NCBI GenBank assembly: GCA_030447905.1
Contig: JAUJNZ010000010.1
Span: 67,166 to 100,892 of the forward strand
Reading direction: 5' to 3'
DNA from: Thermoleophilaceae bacterium
GTDB taxonomy: Bacteria; Actinomycetota; Thermoleophilia; Solirubrobacterales; Thermoleophilaceae
Length of the DNA: 33,727 nt
In this document: in pieces, positions 6,717 to 15,061 of the stretch
Numbering within the stretch: position 1 is the first letter of the stretch
How the letters are laid out: the number at the start of each line of letters is the position of its first letter
Translations under genes and position numbers: made by a program
The notes under the pieces: generated by a model
Database searches by the model: none
Told to the model about the DNA's origin: nothing
Seen by the model: the letters and a program-made list of their open reading frames with translations, nothing else

Positions 6717-8153
6717 ATGGGCATTCTAGGGTCAAGAGGTCGCAACGGAGCCAACGGAAGCGCCCCCAAGACGCCCGCCCAGAAGCTCCTCGACGTGCTC
6801 GGGCCGGTCCCCGATCACTCCATCGACCCCGAGCACGTCGGCGACTTCGGCCTGCCCGCCCGCATCGACATGGAGACGCTGCTCGAGCCCCACGCCAAGG
6901 CCGGCCCCGAGTCGCGGATCGGGCCGATCGAGAAAGTGCACGCGTTCTGGTTTGCCGGCATGAGCTGCGACGGCTGCACGGTGGCCGTCTCGGGCGCCGA
7001 GAAGCCCTCGCTCGAGGCCCTGCTTCTGGGCGCCCACCCGGGCCTGCCGCGGGTCATCCTCCACCACCCGGTCGTAAACCTCGAGGCCGGCCCCAACTTC
7101 CTCAAGGCCCACGAGCGGGCGATCAAGGGCGAGCTCGACGCCCCGTATGTGATCATCCTCGAGGGGTCGATCACCGACGAGATCAAGGCGATGGAGACCG
7201 GCGGCTGGTGGGCCGGCCAGGGCGAGATGCCGTGGGGCCCGGGCGGCGCCGAGCGCGCGGTCACCACCAACGAGTGGATCGCCCGCCTGGCCCCCAACGC
7301 CGCCGCGTCGCTTGCGATCGGGACGTGTGCGACCTGGGGCGGCATCCCGTCGGCGGAGGGCAACCCCACCGGCGCCATGAGCCTGATGGACTTCCTCGGC
7401 TCTCGCTACCGCTCAGCGTTCGGGGTCCCCGTCGTCAACGTCCCCGGCTGTGCGCCGATCGGCGACAACTTCTTCGAGACGGTCGCGGCGATCTGCTACT
7501 TCCTGCAGGGCTTTGGCCCGCTGCCCGAGTTCGACGAGCTCGGCCGCCCGGCCTGGCTGTTCGGCGAGACCGTCCACCGCCACTGCGTGCGCGGCGCCTA
7601 CTACGAGGAGGGCGACTACGCCCACGAGTTCGGCGACAAGGAGTGCCTGGTCGAGGTCGGCTGCTGGGGCCCGGTGGTCAACTGCAACATCACCTCCCGC
7701 GGGGCGATCAACCACGTCGGGGGCTGCATGAACGCCGGCGGCGCCTGCATCGGCTGCACGATGCCGGGCTTTCCCGACAAGTTCACGCCCTTCCACAAGA
7801 CCCCGCCGGGGTCCAAGGTCTCGACGATGGCCTCGCGGATGCTCGGCTCGCTCATCCGGCCGATGCGCGAGTACTCAAACGAGCACCTAAACCGCGAGCC
7901 GCGGTGGGACATCCACCACCACACCCCCTCGGGCTTTTCCTCAGAGCGGGAGGAGCCCGGATGGACGCGCGAGATCGGACACCGCTTCTACGACCAGCTG
8001 CGCCGCTCCACCGACACCTCAAAGGGCGACACCGAGGTGTGGGGCAGTCGCAGCCAATGGACCGAGGCAAAGAACCCCGCCCTCGACTCCCACCCTTCGG
8101 GCACACAGAGACCGCCCGAGGAGCGCCAAGTCGGCGGCCAGGCCCCGAGGTAA
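6717..8153 (+). CDS. hhyS: Group 1h [NiFe] hydrogenase small subunit
   Basis: 478 residues. This is the electron-transfer subunit, carrying iron-sulfur clusters from the NiFe site to an acceptor. The proximal-cluster motif is at residues 79-88 (FAGMSCDGCT, C84 and C87). Further ligands appear in GTCATWGG, VPGCAPIGDN, then HRHCVRG and the Cys-rich block VGGCMNAGGACIGCTMPGFP. The N-terminus lacks a twin-Arg signal and the C-terminus lacks a membrane helix, unlike classic group 1 uptake enzymes, so the dimer should stay in the cytoplasm. The Gly/Trp-rich insertion GGWWAGQGEMPWGPGG and a long basic C-terminal tail fit the actinobacterial high-affinity (atmospheric H2) type. Stop and the next ATG are 3 bases apart. 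ATG 6717 is preceded by GAGGGAG. Confidence 0.95.
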   Translation: MGILGSRGRNGANGSAPKTPAQKLLDVLGPVPDHSIDPEHVGDFGLPARIDMETLLEPHAKAGPESRIGPIEKVHAFWFAGMSCDGCTVAVSGAEKPSLEALLLGAHPGLPRVILHHPVVNLEAGPNFLKAHERAIKGELDAPYVIILEGSITDEIKAMETGGWWAGQGEMPWGPGGAERAVTTNEWIARLAPNAAASLAIGTCATWGGIPSAEGNPTGAMSLMDFLGSRYRSAFGVPVVNVPGCAPIGDNFFETVAAICYFLQGFGPLPEFDELGRPAWLFGETVHRHCVRGAYYEEGDYAHEFGDKECLVEVGCWGPVVNCNITSRGAINHVGGCMNAGGACIGCTMPGFPDKFTPFHKTPPGSKVSTMASRMLGSLIRPMREYSNEHLNREPRWDIHHHTPSGFSSEREEPGWTREIGHRFYDQLRRSTDTSKGDTEVWGSRSQWTEAKNPALDSHPSGTQRPPEERQVGGQAPR

Positions 8154-8156
8154 GCC

Positions 8157-10079
8157 ATGTGCTTTAAGACCCTTCCCGTAGAGATCGACTCCGCCGGCAA
8201 CGCGCAGCTGCGCGGGGGCTTTCCCGACCCCTACTCGGTCTCGACCGCCCGCCCCGAGGTCCACATGACCGAGGCCCAGCGCACCGCCCAGATCGAGCGC
8301 CTGGTCGAGCGAAACGGCCACGTCAAGGACCTCAACATGGACCCCGTGACCCGGATCGCCGGGGCGATGGCCATGCACATGACCGCCGACCTGCGCGAGG
8401 GCCGCTACATCCAGGCCCACTCCCAGGCGCCGCTGTTTCGCGGCTATGAGGTCATCCTCATGGGGCGCGACCCGCGCGATGCCACCTACATCGCCTCGCG
8501 GGCGTGTGGGGTCTGCGGGGGCGTGCACGCCCACGCCGCCGCCTACGCGGTCGAGATGGCGCTCGACCTCGCGCCCCCGCCGATGGGCACGATCGTGCGC
8601 AACCTCGGCGAGACGGCCGAGATGGGCTACGACAACCCCCTCCACCTCTACCTGCTCGCCGGGCCCGACTACTCAGAGCCCGTGGTCAAGGCCACAAACC
8701 CAGAGCTGTGGCCGCTGGCCGAGCGCTGGCGCTGTCCCGGGGAACACCGCCACGGCTTTCGCACGATGGCCGACATCATGACCGCGCTCACCCCGCTGAC
8801 CGGCGAGCTCTACCAGGAGGGGATCCAGTTCACCCGCCTGTCGCGCGAGATGTTCGTGCTCTTTCACGGCAAGTACCCCCACCCCCAGACGATCATCCCG
8901 GGCGGGGTGACCTCGACGGTGACCCTCCAGACCCTGAACGAGTACCACGCCCGCCTCGGCGAGATCTTCGACTACGCCCAGCGGATGATGGCGGTCTGGA
9001 ACGACATCCCCGAGTTCTTCTACGCGGCCGACGAGCGCTACAAGGAGGTCGGCAGCCTGCCGATGAACTTCGTCGACACGGGCTTTTGGGACCAGCCCGA
9101 CGCCTACGACGCCTCGTATGCGAACTTCAACCAGTGGGGCGAGCGGCGCTGGTCGACGCCCGGGGCGATGATCGACGGAGAGCTCGTGACCACGCGCATG
9201 TCAGACCTCAACATCGGCTGGGAGGAGTTCGTCGAGCACTCCTACTACGAGGAGTGGACCGACGGCAACGGATCGGGCGACGGGATGCGCTATCAGACCG
9301 ACCCGCTCGGAAACCCCCTGAGCCCCTACCACCCCTGGAACAAGACCACGCTGCCAAAGCCCCAGGAAAAGAGCTTCAAGGACAAGTACAGCTACTCGAC
9401 GGCCCCGCGCTGGGACCGAAACGTCGTCGAGGCCGGAGCCTACGCGCGGCTGTTTTTGACCGCCAAGGCCCAGAAGATGCCGCCCAACGACTTCATCGAG
9501 GCCACCGGCGACGGCATCCGCATGACGATCCCCAAGGGCCGCTCCCCCGAGACCCAGGTGGAGTGGCGGGTCCCCGAGGTCTGGAACGCGTTCGAGCGAA
9601 ACCGCGGGCGCGCCTACCACTACCTGTTCTCCCAGCTCGTCGGGCTCAACAACCTGCTCGAGGCCTACCGGCTGATGCGCCGCGGAGAGACCAAGGTCGC
9701 CCGGCTGAACTCGAGCGAGCTCGACCGCCACGTCCAGAAGGGCGAGGGCATCGGGGCGGGCTTTTGGGGGGCCGGGCGGGGCTGGCTCACCCACCACGCG
9801 GTCATCGAGGGGGGCAAGCTCACCAACTACCAGATCTGCACCCCCTCGACGATCAACGCCTCGCCGCGCGACCCCTGGGGCCAGCCCGGCCCCTACGAGC
9901 AGGCGGTGATGAACACCCCGATCCTCGAGCAGATGCGCGACCCGAGCGAGTTCACCTCCGTCGACATGCTGCGCGCGCTGCGCAGCTTTGACCCCTGCAT
10001 GCCGTGCACCACCCACGTCTCCACCGGCCACGGCAAGGTGGTGCGGGAGGTAAACACCTGCTCCTGCGGGGCCGAGTAG
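8157..10079 (+). CDS. hhyL: Group 1h [NiFe] hydrogenase large subunit
   Basis: 640 residues; holds the NiFe(CN)2CO centre that splits H2. The N-terminal metal motif is RACGVCGGVHAHA (C117, C120) and the C-terminal one is DPCMPCTTH (C614, C617, H620). All four nickel ligands are cysteine, so this is not a NiFeSe enzyme. After H620 a 20-residue extension (VSTGHGKVVREVNTCSCGAE) remains, which family knowledge says is removed by a dedicated endopeptidase; a candidate protease is encoded at 17416-17925. With the adjacent small subunit the best match is the Hhy type used for scavenging trace H2 during starvation. No auxiliary Fe-S electron carrier follows directly, so the electron acceptor is not obvious from this window. 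Confidence 0.96.
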   Translation: MCFKTLPVEIDSAGNAQLRGGFPDPYSVSTARPEVHMTEAQRTAQIERLVERNGHVKDLNMDPVTRIAGAMAMHMTADLREGRYIQAHSQAPLFRGYEVILMGRDPRDATYIASRACGVCGGVHAHAAAYAVEMALDLAPPPMGTIVRNLGETAEMGYDNPLHLYLLAGPDYSEPVVKATNPELWPLAERWRCPGEHRHGFRTMADIMTALTPLTGELYQEGIQFTRLSREMFVLFHGKYPHPQTIIPGGVTSTVTLQTLNEYHARLGEIFDYAQRMMAVWNDIPEFFYAADERYKEVGSLPMNFVDTGFWDQPDAYDASYANFNQWGERRWSTPGAMIDGELVTTRMSDLNIGWEEFVEHSYYEEWTDGNGSGDGMRYQTDPLGNPLSPYHPWNKTTLPKPQEKSFKDKYSYSTAPRWDRNVVEAGAYARLFLTAKAQKMPPNDFIEATGDGIRMTIPKGRSPETQVEWRVPEVWNAFERNRGRAYHYLFSQLVGLNNLLEAYRLMRRGETKVARLNSSELDRHVQKGEGIGAGFWGAGRGWLTHHAVIEGGKLTNYQICTPSTINASPRDPWGQPGPYEQAVMNTPILEQMRDPSEFTSVDMLRALRSFDPCMPCTTHVSTGHGKVVREVNTCSCGAE

Positions 10080-10098
10080 CCAAAGCGCCCGCCCGTCG

Positions 10099-10893
10099 GT
10101 GACGGTCCTCGTCGGCGGGGTCTTCCAGCTCTACCAGGGAGACCTAGACCTCGGGCGCATCGCCGCCCAGCGCCTCTCAGAAGCCGACCTCGGCCCAGGC
10201 GTCTTGGTCGAGGAGCTCGCCTACGGCGCCGTCGCCGTGGTCCAGCGCCTCGAGGAGCTGCGCCCCAAAGCGCTCGTGCTGGTCGGCGCGGCCGAGCGCG
10301 GGCGCGCGCCCGCGACCGTCGAGCGCCGCCGTTATGAGCCCACAGAGCGCGCCGCCCAGGAGGTCCAGGTGGCCGTCGGCGAGGCGGTGGTCGGCTATGT
10401 CTCGATCGACCTCCTGCTCGAGGTGGCCGCGGGGCTTGGGGCCCTGCCCAAGCGCACGGTGGCGATCGAGGTAGAGCCCGCAAGCCAAGAGCCCTCAGAG
10501 ACGCTCTCTGAGCCCGCCCAGGAGGGCCTCGAGCGCGCCTTAGAGCTCGTGGGCGAGGAGGTCCGCCGGGTGCCCGTGCTCGAGCTCTCAGACCAGCTGC
10601 GAGAGCTCGTGGGCGCCCAAGCCGGCGAGTCCGGCGCCGAGCGCGCCCTGTGCGCCCTGCTCTCAGAGCTCGAGGCGGTCGATCGCGAGGGCGGCTGGAA
10701 GAAGACGTTCTCCCTCCGCGAGCGCCTGCGAGAGGAGATCGCCGCCGGCCACACCCCCGAGGGCATGACCGCGCTCGACTGGGGCCTGTGGTGGACCCTG
10801 ATCGAAGAGCTCGACCGCCTCCAGGCCCCCGAGGAGCGGATCGCGACCGAGGCCTCGCCCGACGGCGGCCCCGCGCCGGCGGCGGGCTCCTAG
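10099..10893 (+). CDS. HybD/HycI-like protein lacking the metal ligands (pseudo-protease)
   Basis: 264 residues, GTG start 19 bases after hhyL. Residues 1-150 align by eye with the hydrogenase maturation protease at 17416: VLVGGVFQLYQGDLDLG matches IVVGCVGNVLRGDDGFG, LVLVGAAERG matches LIVVDAVDRG, and YVSIDLLLEVAAGLGALP matches HLATPERVLSMAKGLGCLP. The GN is lost, one Asp of the DD pair is Leu, the Asp of VVDA is Gly, and the His is Tyr, so the nickel-sensing ligands of the family are absent. A helical C-terminal domain of about 100 residues (LRERLREEIAAGHTPEGMTALDWGLWW) is added. It may have become a chaperone or large-subunit holdase. The alignment and the non-catalytic role are inference. 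Confidence 0.75.
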   Translation: MTVLVGGVFQLYQGDLDLGRIAAQRLSEADLGPGVLVEELAYGAVAVVQRLEELRPKALVLVGAAERGRAPATVERRRYEPTERAAQEVQVAVGEAVVGYVSIDLLLEVAAGLGALPKRTVAIEVEPASQEPSETLSEPAQEGLERALELVGEEVRRVPVLELSDQLRELVGAQAGESGAERALCALLSELEAVDREGGWKKTFSLRERLREEIAAGHTPEGMTALDWGLWWTLIEELDRLQAPEERIATEASPDGGPAPAAGS

Positions 10894-10947
10894 GGCCGCG
10901 CGAGCCCTGGGGCGGCGACGTCGGTGCTTAATCTCTCCTCGCCTGGG

Positions 10948-10953
10948 TAGTAT
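10948..10953 (+). promoter_or_regulatory. Candidate -10 box, leaderless promoter
   Basis: TAGTAT ends 6 bases before ATG 10960, the spacing expected if transcription starts at or next to the A of the start codon. A weak TGCTTA lies 17 bases upstream. No ribosome site is present, which fits a leaderless message, common in Actinobacteria. It implies that the next gene can be expressed separately from the hydrogenase. Confidence 0.45.
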
Positions 10954-10959
10954 CGAGCC

Positions 10960-11493
10960 ATGGCCGACCTGCTTTCCGAAATCCGGGACATGCGCTCAGA
11001 GCTCGACGGGGTCGAGGGCTACCTGCGAAAGGACACCGCCGGGCGGGTCAACGACCTGATCGAGCGGGCCAGGCAGGAACGCTCTGAGGACCGCGTGCTG
11101 GCGGCCATCGGACCGGCGAGCGAGATGCCCTCCGCCCACCCTCACTCCCCGGCGCTCGATCCCTCGTTCTCAGACGTGCGCGGCGACAGCGCGCGGGCCG
11201 AGCTCGCCCAGGTCGAGGCCGCCTGCGAGGACGCCTCCCTGCACGAGCGCGTCCACCGGCTGCGGCGCTCGCTCGAGGGATCCAGCGGGGACCTCCCCAA
11301 GCGGGTCAACGACATGTTCGAGGCCCTGATGAAGCTGGCCCGAGAGGAGCTCCCAGACGCCGAGCGCCTCGAGACGGTCCCCGACCCAGACCCCGCGCCG
11401 CAGTCGTTCGAGCTCTCAGAGCTCACCTACGGCCAGGCCCAGGCCACGCTCGGGCTGATCGAGTGCGAGCTCGAGCACGCAGGGCGGACTTGA
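10960..11493 (+). CDS. Uncharacterised helical protein, hydrogenase-linked
   Basis: 177 residues, mostly charged helix, soluble, with no signal. Two internal segments resemble each other: GYLRKDTAGRVNDLIERARQ (about residues 20-39) and SGDLPKRVNDMFEALMKLAR (about 108-127), each centred on a K/R-x-x-RVND element. A duplicated helical module is therefore possible. Only one cysteine near the C-terminus is visible, so metal binding is not suggested. It is the last plus-strand gene before the convergent accessory operon. I do not recognise the family. Confidence 0.75.
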   Translation: MADLLSEIRDMRSELDGVEGYLRKDTAGRVNDLIERARQERSEDRVLAAIGPASEMPSAHPHSPALDPSFSDVRGDSARAELAQVEAACEDASLHERVHRLRRSLEGSSGDLPKRVNDMFEALMKLAREELPDAERLETVPDPDPAPQSFELSELTYGQAQATLGLIECELEHAGRT

Positions 11494-11539
11494 CGGGCTA
11501 GGGGGCGGGGGGCGCCCAGCCAGGCGCGCGTTCAGCGCC

Positions 11540-12301
11540 CTAAACGTCCTTCGGCGCCCACGCGGGCGTCGAGTCGGCCTCCTCGACCGGCTCGGCGAGC
11601 AGCCCGAGGGCCTGCGGCCTGACCATCACGCGCTTTCCCTCCCCGGTCTCGATGACCAGCGCCCCGTCCTTTAGAGAGCTCACCGCCCGTCCGGTCACCT
11701 CCTGGCCGGTCGGGCCCATGGGGACGAGCCGGGCTCGGACCGTCCGCCCGATCGTCTCACACCGGGGCGTGTAGTCACCGAGGACGGCGCCCGAGGGGCT
11801 TTCGTAGCGCGCCTCGAGGGCCTCCACGATCTCGGCCATGAGCTCGGCTCGCGTCGAGGTCGCGTCGGGGACCATGCAGGTGACCACAGCCCAGTTGTCG
11901 ACATCCGATCCGAGCTCCGCCTGCACGCCCACCGCCCCGGTGCGCTCGCCCTCGCGGCGCACCTCGTCGGGCCACTCGATCGTCGACTGCTCTCCGAGCA
12001 CGTCGGCGAGCGCAGAAGTGGCCAGCGTGTAAAGCCAGCCCTCCCGCTCGGGCGCGAGCCGGGGGCGAAGGACCATGGAGAAGCCGAGGTCCCGACCCGG
12101 CCTGATCTCCCAGGGCAGCCCGCCCCGCCCGCGCGCCGCAGCCTGGTAGTCGGCCACGACGAGCGCTCCCTCCGGCGCGCCCGAGCGCACCCAGGCGAGC
12201 GCATCGGCCTCGGTCGAGAGCAGAGCGGGATAGGTTCGGATCGGCCGTTCGGGAAGGACGTCCATCAGGGCCGGCGCCGAGAGGTCGGGGGCTAGGTCCA
12301 T
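11540..12301 (-). CDS. Degenerate biotin-protein-ligase (BirA/LplA fold)-like protein
   Basis: 253 residues. The layout follows BirA: ALLSTEADALAWV, then LVVADYQAAARGRGGLPW, SMVLRPRL, a helix, IEWPDE, a strand with GVQAELG, and a small SH3-like C-terminal domain (TGQEVTGRAVSSLKDGALVIETGEG). The ligase signatures are altered: GRGRxG has become RGRGG, and the catalytic KWPND is EWPDE, losing the lysine. True biotinylation is therefore doubtful, and a binding or scaffolding role is more likely. ATG 12301 overlaps the end of the TPR gene by 10 bases, implying coupled translation. It is the last gene of the minus-strand hydrogenase accessory operon. Confidence 0.75.
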   Translation of the reverse strand: MDLAPDLSAPALMDVLPERPIRTYPALLSTEADALAWVRSGAPEGALVVADYQAAARGRGGLPWEIRPGRDLGFSMVLRPRLAPEREGWLYTLATSALADVLGEQSTIEWPDEVRREGERTGAVGVQAELGSDVDNWAVVTCMVPDATSTRAELMAEIVEALEARYESPSGAVLGDYTPRCETIGRTVRARLVPMGPTGQEVTGRAVSSLKDGALVIETGEGKRVMVRPQALGLLAEPVEEADSTPAWAPKDV

Positions 12302-13521
12302 TCCTCCTCCTGACCGAGCTGGCGGGTGATCTGGTTGAAGATGTCCTTCAAGCGCATCAGCTGGGGCACGTGGAGGCGCCCCATGGCCATCGAGAACGCG
12401 GACCGTACCCGCTCGCGGTCCTCTTCGTCGCGCTCGGGAAGTGTCTCGAGCAGGCTCGCGACCAGACCCTCGAGGTGCTGGGGCGGCAGCTCGAGCAGCG
12501 CGTCGATCCACGCCTTGGCGAGGTCGGTGGTCGCGTCGGGCCGAGCGAGCTGGCCATCGATCCAGGCCCCGGCCTCGATGCGGCGCTCACGGGCGTCGAG
12601 CTCGACCCAGCGAGCGAGCTCCTCGCGCATAATGGGCTCCCACCGCTCGGCCGGCTCATGGTCGAGCACTCGAAGCACGTCCCCCGGCTCGTCCCCGAGC
12701 CGCTCCAGCAACGCCGCCGCCTGGGCGCGGATCGGGTCGGACGCCGCTGGAACGGCGAGCGCCTGGCGGGACGCCAAGCGAGCGCGGGGAGCGTCGTCGA
12801 GCTGCTCGTGGGCGAGGGCGAGGTTGCCCTTGGCCAGCGCATAGCCCTCGGGACGGATGGTCCTGGGGTAGGCCGTGAGCGCGGTCTGGAACGCCGCGAT
12901 CGCCTGCTGCGGTCGGCCGGCTGCCAGGTGGGTGAGGCCGAGGATGTTTGCCGCGCCGCCGCGCCCAGGTTCGTCGTGCGCCTGCTCGGCCAGCCAGACC
13001 CCACGCTCGAGGGGCTCGACGGCTCGCTCCACGTCGCCGGCCACAAACCGTGTGGTTCCGAGCTCGCGCAACGCGGCTCCCGCCTGTCCACGCAGCCGCG
13101 CTCTCTCCAGCAGCTCCGAGGCCCGCTCGAACGCTCGATCGGCCTCCGGACCGTCGCCGAGCTCCCGGCGCGCGAGGCCCAGGTTGTACCGGGCCGCCCC
13201 ATGATCGGGCGCGAGCCCGGCGGCCTCGAACGACTCGGCCGCAGCCTCGAACGCCTCGGCGGCCTCGTCTAGCCGCCCCGCCAGCCGCAGCATGGCCCCT
13301 AGAGCGTTCCTGACCTTCGCGCGCTCGACGCCGAGGCCATCAGGGCCGAAGCCGCGAAGCGCGGAGGTGAGTGCGACCTCGGCCTGCTCCAGGCGCCCCT
13401 CGTTCGTCAGCGCCACCCCGAGATGGAACTGCGCCGTCGCGTGCTGGACGGGGTAGGTCTCCTCCGGGTAGCGGACCAGGCGCCGCTCGAGCTCGGCTAT
13501 GGTCCCGTCGGCGTCCGCCAC
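12292..13521 (-). CDS. TPR-repeat protein
   Basis: 409 residues starting at GTG 13521, directly after the TAA of the NifU-like gene with no gap. Residues 1-260 contain about six tetratricopeptide repeats, for example HLGVALTNEGRLEQAEVAL, NALGAMLRLAGRLDEAAEAF, YNLGLARRELGDGPEADRAF and NILGLTHLAAGRPQQAIAAF. The C-terminal third is helical without TPR pattern and ends in an acidic stretch. TPR arrays bind protein partners; the operon suggests that these are hydrogenase subunits or maturation factors. No signal peptide, so cytoplasmic. Partner identity is inference. Confidence 0.88.
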   Translation of the reverse strand: MADADGTIAELERRLVRYPEETYPVQHATAQFHLGVALTNEGRLEQAEVALTSALRGFGPDGLGVERAKVRNALGAMLRLAGRLDEAAEAFEAAAESFEAAGLAPDHGAARYNLGLARRELGDGPEADRAFERASELLERARLRGQAGAALRELGTTRFVAGDVERAVEPLERGVWLAEQAHDEPGRGGAANILGLTHLAAGRPQQAIAAFQTALTAYPRTIRPEGYALAKGNLALAHEQLDDAPRARLASRQALAVPAASDPIRAQAAALLERLGDEPGDVLRVLDHEPAERWEPIMREELARWVELDARERRIEAGAWIDGQLARPDATTDLAKAWIDALLELPPQHLEGLVASLLETLPERDEEDRERVRSAFSMAMGRLHVPQLMRLKDIFNQITRQLGQEEEWT

Positions 13522-14046
13522 TTACCCGCGAAACTGTGGAAGCTCGAGGATGACCGAGCTCGGAGGAGGGTGGGGCTCGGCGTCGTCCTCTTCGACCTCG
13601 GTGGCCACAAAGCCGGGCAGGTGCTCTCGCAGCGCCTCGTCGATCCCGTCCTGGAGGGTCACCGCCGATGCGGTGCAACCCGAGCACGCCCCCGACAGGC
13701 GCAGGCGCACGACGCCGCCGCGGACCTCGAGCACCTCCACCTTCCCGCCGTGGGAGTGGATGTAGGGGCGCACCGACTCGAGCGCGGCGTCGGCCTCAGA
13801 CCGCTCGTCGACTCCGACCCGGTAGGCGTCGAACATCCAGGCGATGGCGGGGTCTGAGCCGCGCAGGCGCTCGAGGGTCTGGGGGTCGAGGGCCTCGCCG
13901 AGGGCGCCGAGGGCGGTCCGGTGGATGAGGTCAAAGCCGTCCATGAGCTCGAACACCCGCGCTCTGGTCGCCTCGTCGAGCTCCTCGACCTCGCCCAGGA
14001 GCGCCTCGAGCCGTCTCAGCAGGTCGTCGAAGCCCACTTCGCTCAC
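13522..14046 (-). CDS. NifU C-terminal-domain iron-sulfur scaffold-like protein
   Basis: About 174 residues. The C-terminal half has the NifU/Nfu pattern: ALESVRPYIHSHGGKVEVLEV, then GVVRLRLSGACSGCTASAVTLQDGIDEAL, with the CxxC pair that binds a transient 4Fe-4S cluster. The N-terminal half is helical and of no recognised family. It ends PPSSVILELPQF. It probably supplies or repairs clusters of the Fe-S-rich small subunit. The start is TTG 14049 or GTG 14046; I prefer GTG. Neither has a good ribosome site, and the DUF4383 gene ends 23 bases upstream. Confidence 0.88.
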   Translation of the reverse strand: MSEVGFDDLLRRLEALLGEVEELDEATRARVFELMDGFDLIHRTALGALGEALDPQTLERLRGSDPAIAWMFDAYRVGVDERSEADAALESVRPYIHSHGGKVEVLEVRGGVVRLRLSGACSGCTASAVTLQDGIDEALREHLPGFVATEVEEDDAEPHPPPSSVILELPQFRG

Positions 14047-14068
14047 CAAAAAAGCCGCCGGGTCGCCC

Positions 14069-14500
14069 CTAGGGCGGGACGACCTCGACCTGGCGATCCC
14101 CCAGGTCGCCGCCGAGCAGCCCGACCAGGACGGCCGCAGCGCCCGACACCAGGTGGAGGAAGTTGTCTGAGGCCAGCTTGCCGTCGATCGACAAAAGCGA
14201 GCCGAGGTTGCCGGTAAAGCCGAGCACGGCGGCGAGCAGGTAGACGAGGCCGCCGCCGATCAGGACCCCCTGGGTGATGGTGGGCTCGCGCACGAGCGAG
14301 ACGCCGATCAGGATCGCCCCGACCCCGAGGTGGACGATGTTGTGAAAGCCGTTTAGGTCGAAGGAGAGCATGTCCTCGCGGGTGTCCACCACCCACCCGG
14401 AAAAGCCCGTGACGGCAAAGCCGATCAGGCCCACGGCCAAGTAGACGATCCCCACCGCCAGGGCGGCGAACTGGGCGGGATGGCGCAGCGGACTGCTCAT
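14069..14500 (-). CDS. DUF4383 four-helix membrane protein
   Basis: 143 residues with four membrane segments: AALAVGIVYLAVGLIGFAV, VHLGVGAILIGVSL, GVLIGGGLVYLLAAVLGF and HLVSGAAAVLVGLLGG. The DLNGFHNIVHLGVG and DNFLHLVSG motifs, each with His just before a helix, fit DUF4383. Family function is unknown. The repeated His at the membrane edge could bind metal or haem, and in this operon a link between hydrogenase and quinone pool is thinkable, but that is speculation. ATG 14500 lies 28 bases from the end of the delta-type gene. Confidence 0.87.
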   Translation of the reverse strand: MSSPLRHPAQFAALAVGIVYLAVGLIGFAVTGFSGWVVDTREDMLSFDLNGFHNIVHLGVGAILIGVSLVREPTITQGVLIGGGLVYLLAAVLGFTGNLGSLLSIDGKLASDNFLHLVSGAAAVLVGLLGGDLGDRQVEVVPP

Positions 14501-14528
14501 CGCCTGACCCTGACCGAGGCGCCCCGCG

Positions 14529-14792
14529 TCATACCCGGGCCGCCCGGGTTGCCTTCTCGGCCACCGGCGCGAGCCCCGAGCGCAGGTCTGAGAGCGCGGT
14601 GTTTACCTCCGCCGCCGCCGGACCGAGGTCGCGCAGGCGCTCCTCGGTGGTCTGGACCCGCACGCTCAGCTGCCCGATGCTGTCGGCGATCGCCCGCAGC
14701 TGGCGGGCGAGGATGACCAGGTACACGGCGAGCACGACGACCAGCAAGAGGATCTCGACGACCGTCAGGACGATGTGGACGACCGCGCTCAT
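14529..14792 (-). CDS. Small single-pass membrane protein, delta type, copy 2
   Basis: 87 residues beginning MSAVVHIVLTVVEILLLVVV, so nearly all of the N-terminal third is one membrane helix. A heptad-like helix follows: ADSIGQLSVRVQTTEERLRDLGP and a tail with ALSDLRSGL. It closely resembles 5271-5573 and 16208-16450. The ATG overlaps the TGA of the gamma gene (ATGA). Basic residues after the helix predict a cytoplasmic tail. No catalytic motif. Confidence 0.82.
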   Translation of the reverse strand: MSAVVHIVLTVVEILLLVVVLAVYLVILARQLRAIADSIGQLSVRVQTTEERLRDLGPAAAEVNTALSDLRSGLAPVAEKATRAARV

Positions 14793-15061
14793 CGGGAGGA
14801 GAGCAGATCGTCGTGGACGCGGATCTCGTCGCGGATGTCGCGCAGGACCGAGGCGGTGGCCCGCAGGTCGCCGGCGGCTGAGCCGTGCTCGATGCGCTCG
14901 GCCATCGCGTCGAGGGCCGCCACGCCGAAGCGGATGTCGTTTAGCAGGCGCGAGAGCAGGGCTAACAAGACGACCACCACCCCGACCACGACGGCCCCGA
15001 CCGCGAGCGCGATCCACCAGAAGGTGGCCTGGCCGGGGTCGAGCATCGTCACCGCCGTCAC
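14789..15061 (-). CDS. Small single-pass membrane protein, gamma type, copy 2
   Basis: About 90 residues from GTG 15061, whose codon overlaps the upstream TGA (GTGA); an internal ATG at 15046 is the alternative start. The helix is entered by FWWIALAVG, as in the gamma protein at 5570-5866. A charged helical tail follows (LLNDIRFGVAALDAMAERIE, then ASVLRDIRDEIRVHDDLL). Coupled by overlap to genes on both sides. A structural membrane role is inferred from architecture. Confidence 0.8.
   Translation of the reverse strand: MTAVTMLDPGQATFWWIALAVGAVVVGVVVVLLALLSRLLNDIRFGVAALDAMAERIEHGSAAGDLRATASVLRDIRDEIRVHDDLLSSR

Noticed and set aside
8504-9991. Long plus-strand frame within the hydrogenase large subunit gene
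   Set aside because: Arg/Pro/Ala-rich composition and complete overlap with the well-supported hhyL frame.
8157-10079. Possibility that the large subunit is a NiFeSe enzyme
   Set aside because: Both metal motifs (RACGVC and DPCMPC) are read with Cys codons; no in-frame TGA occurs in the gene.
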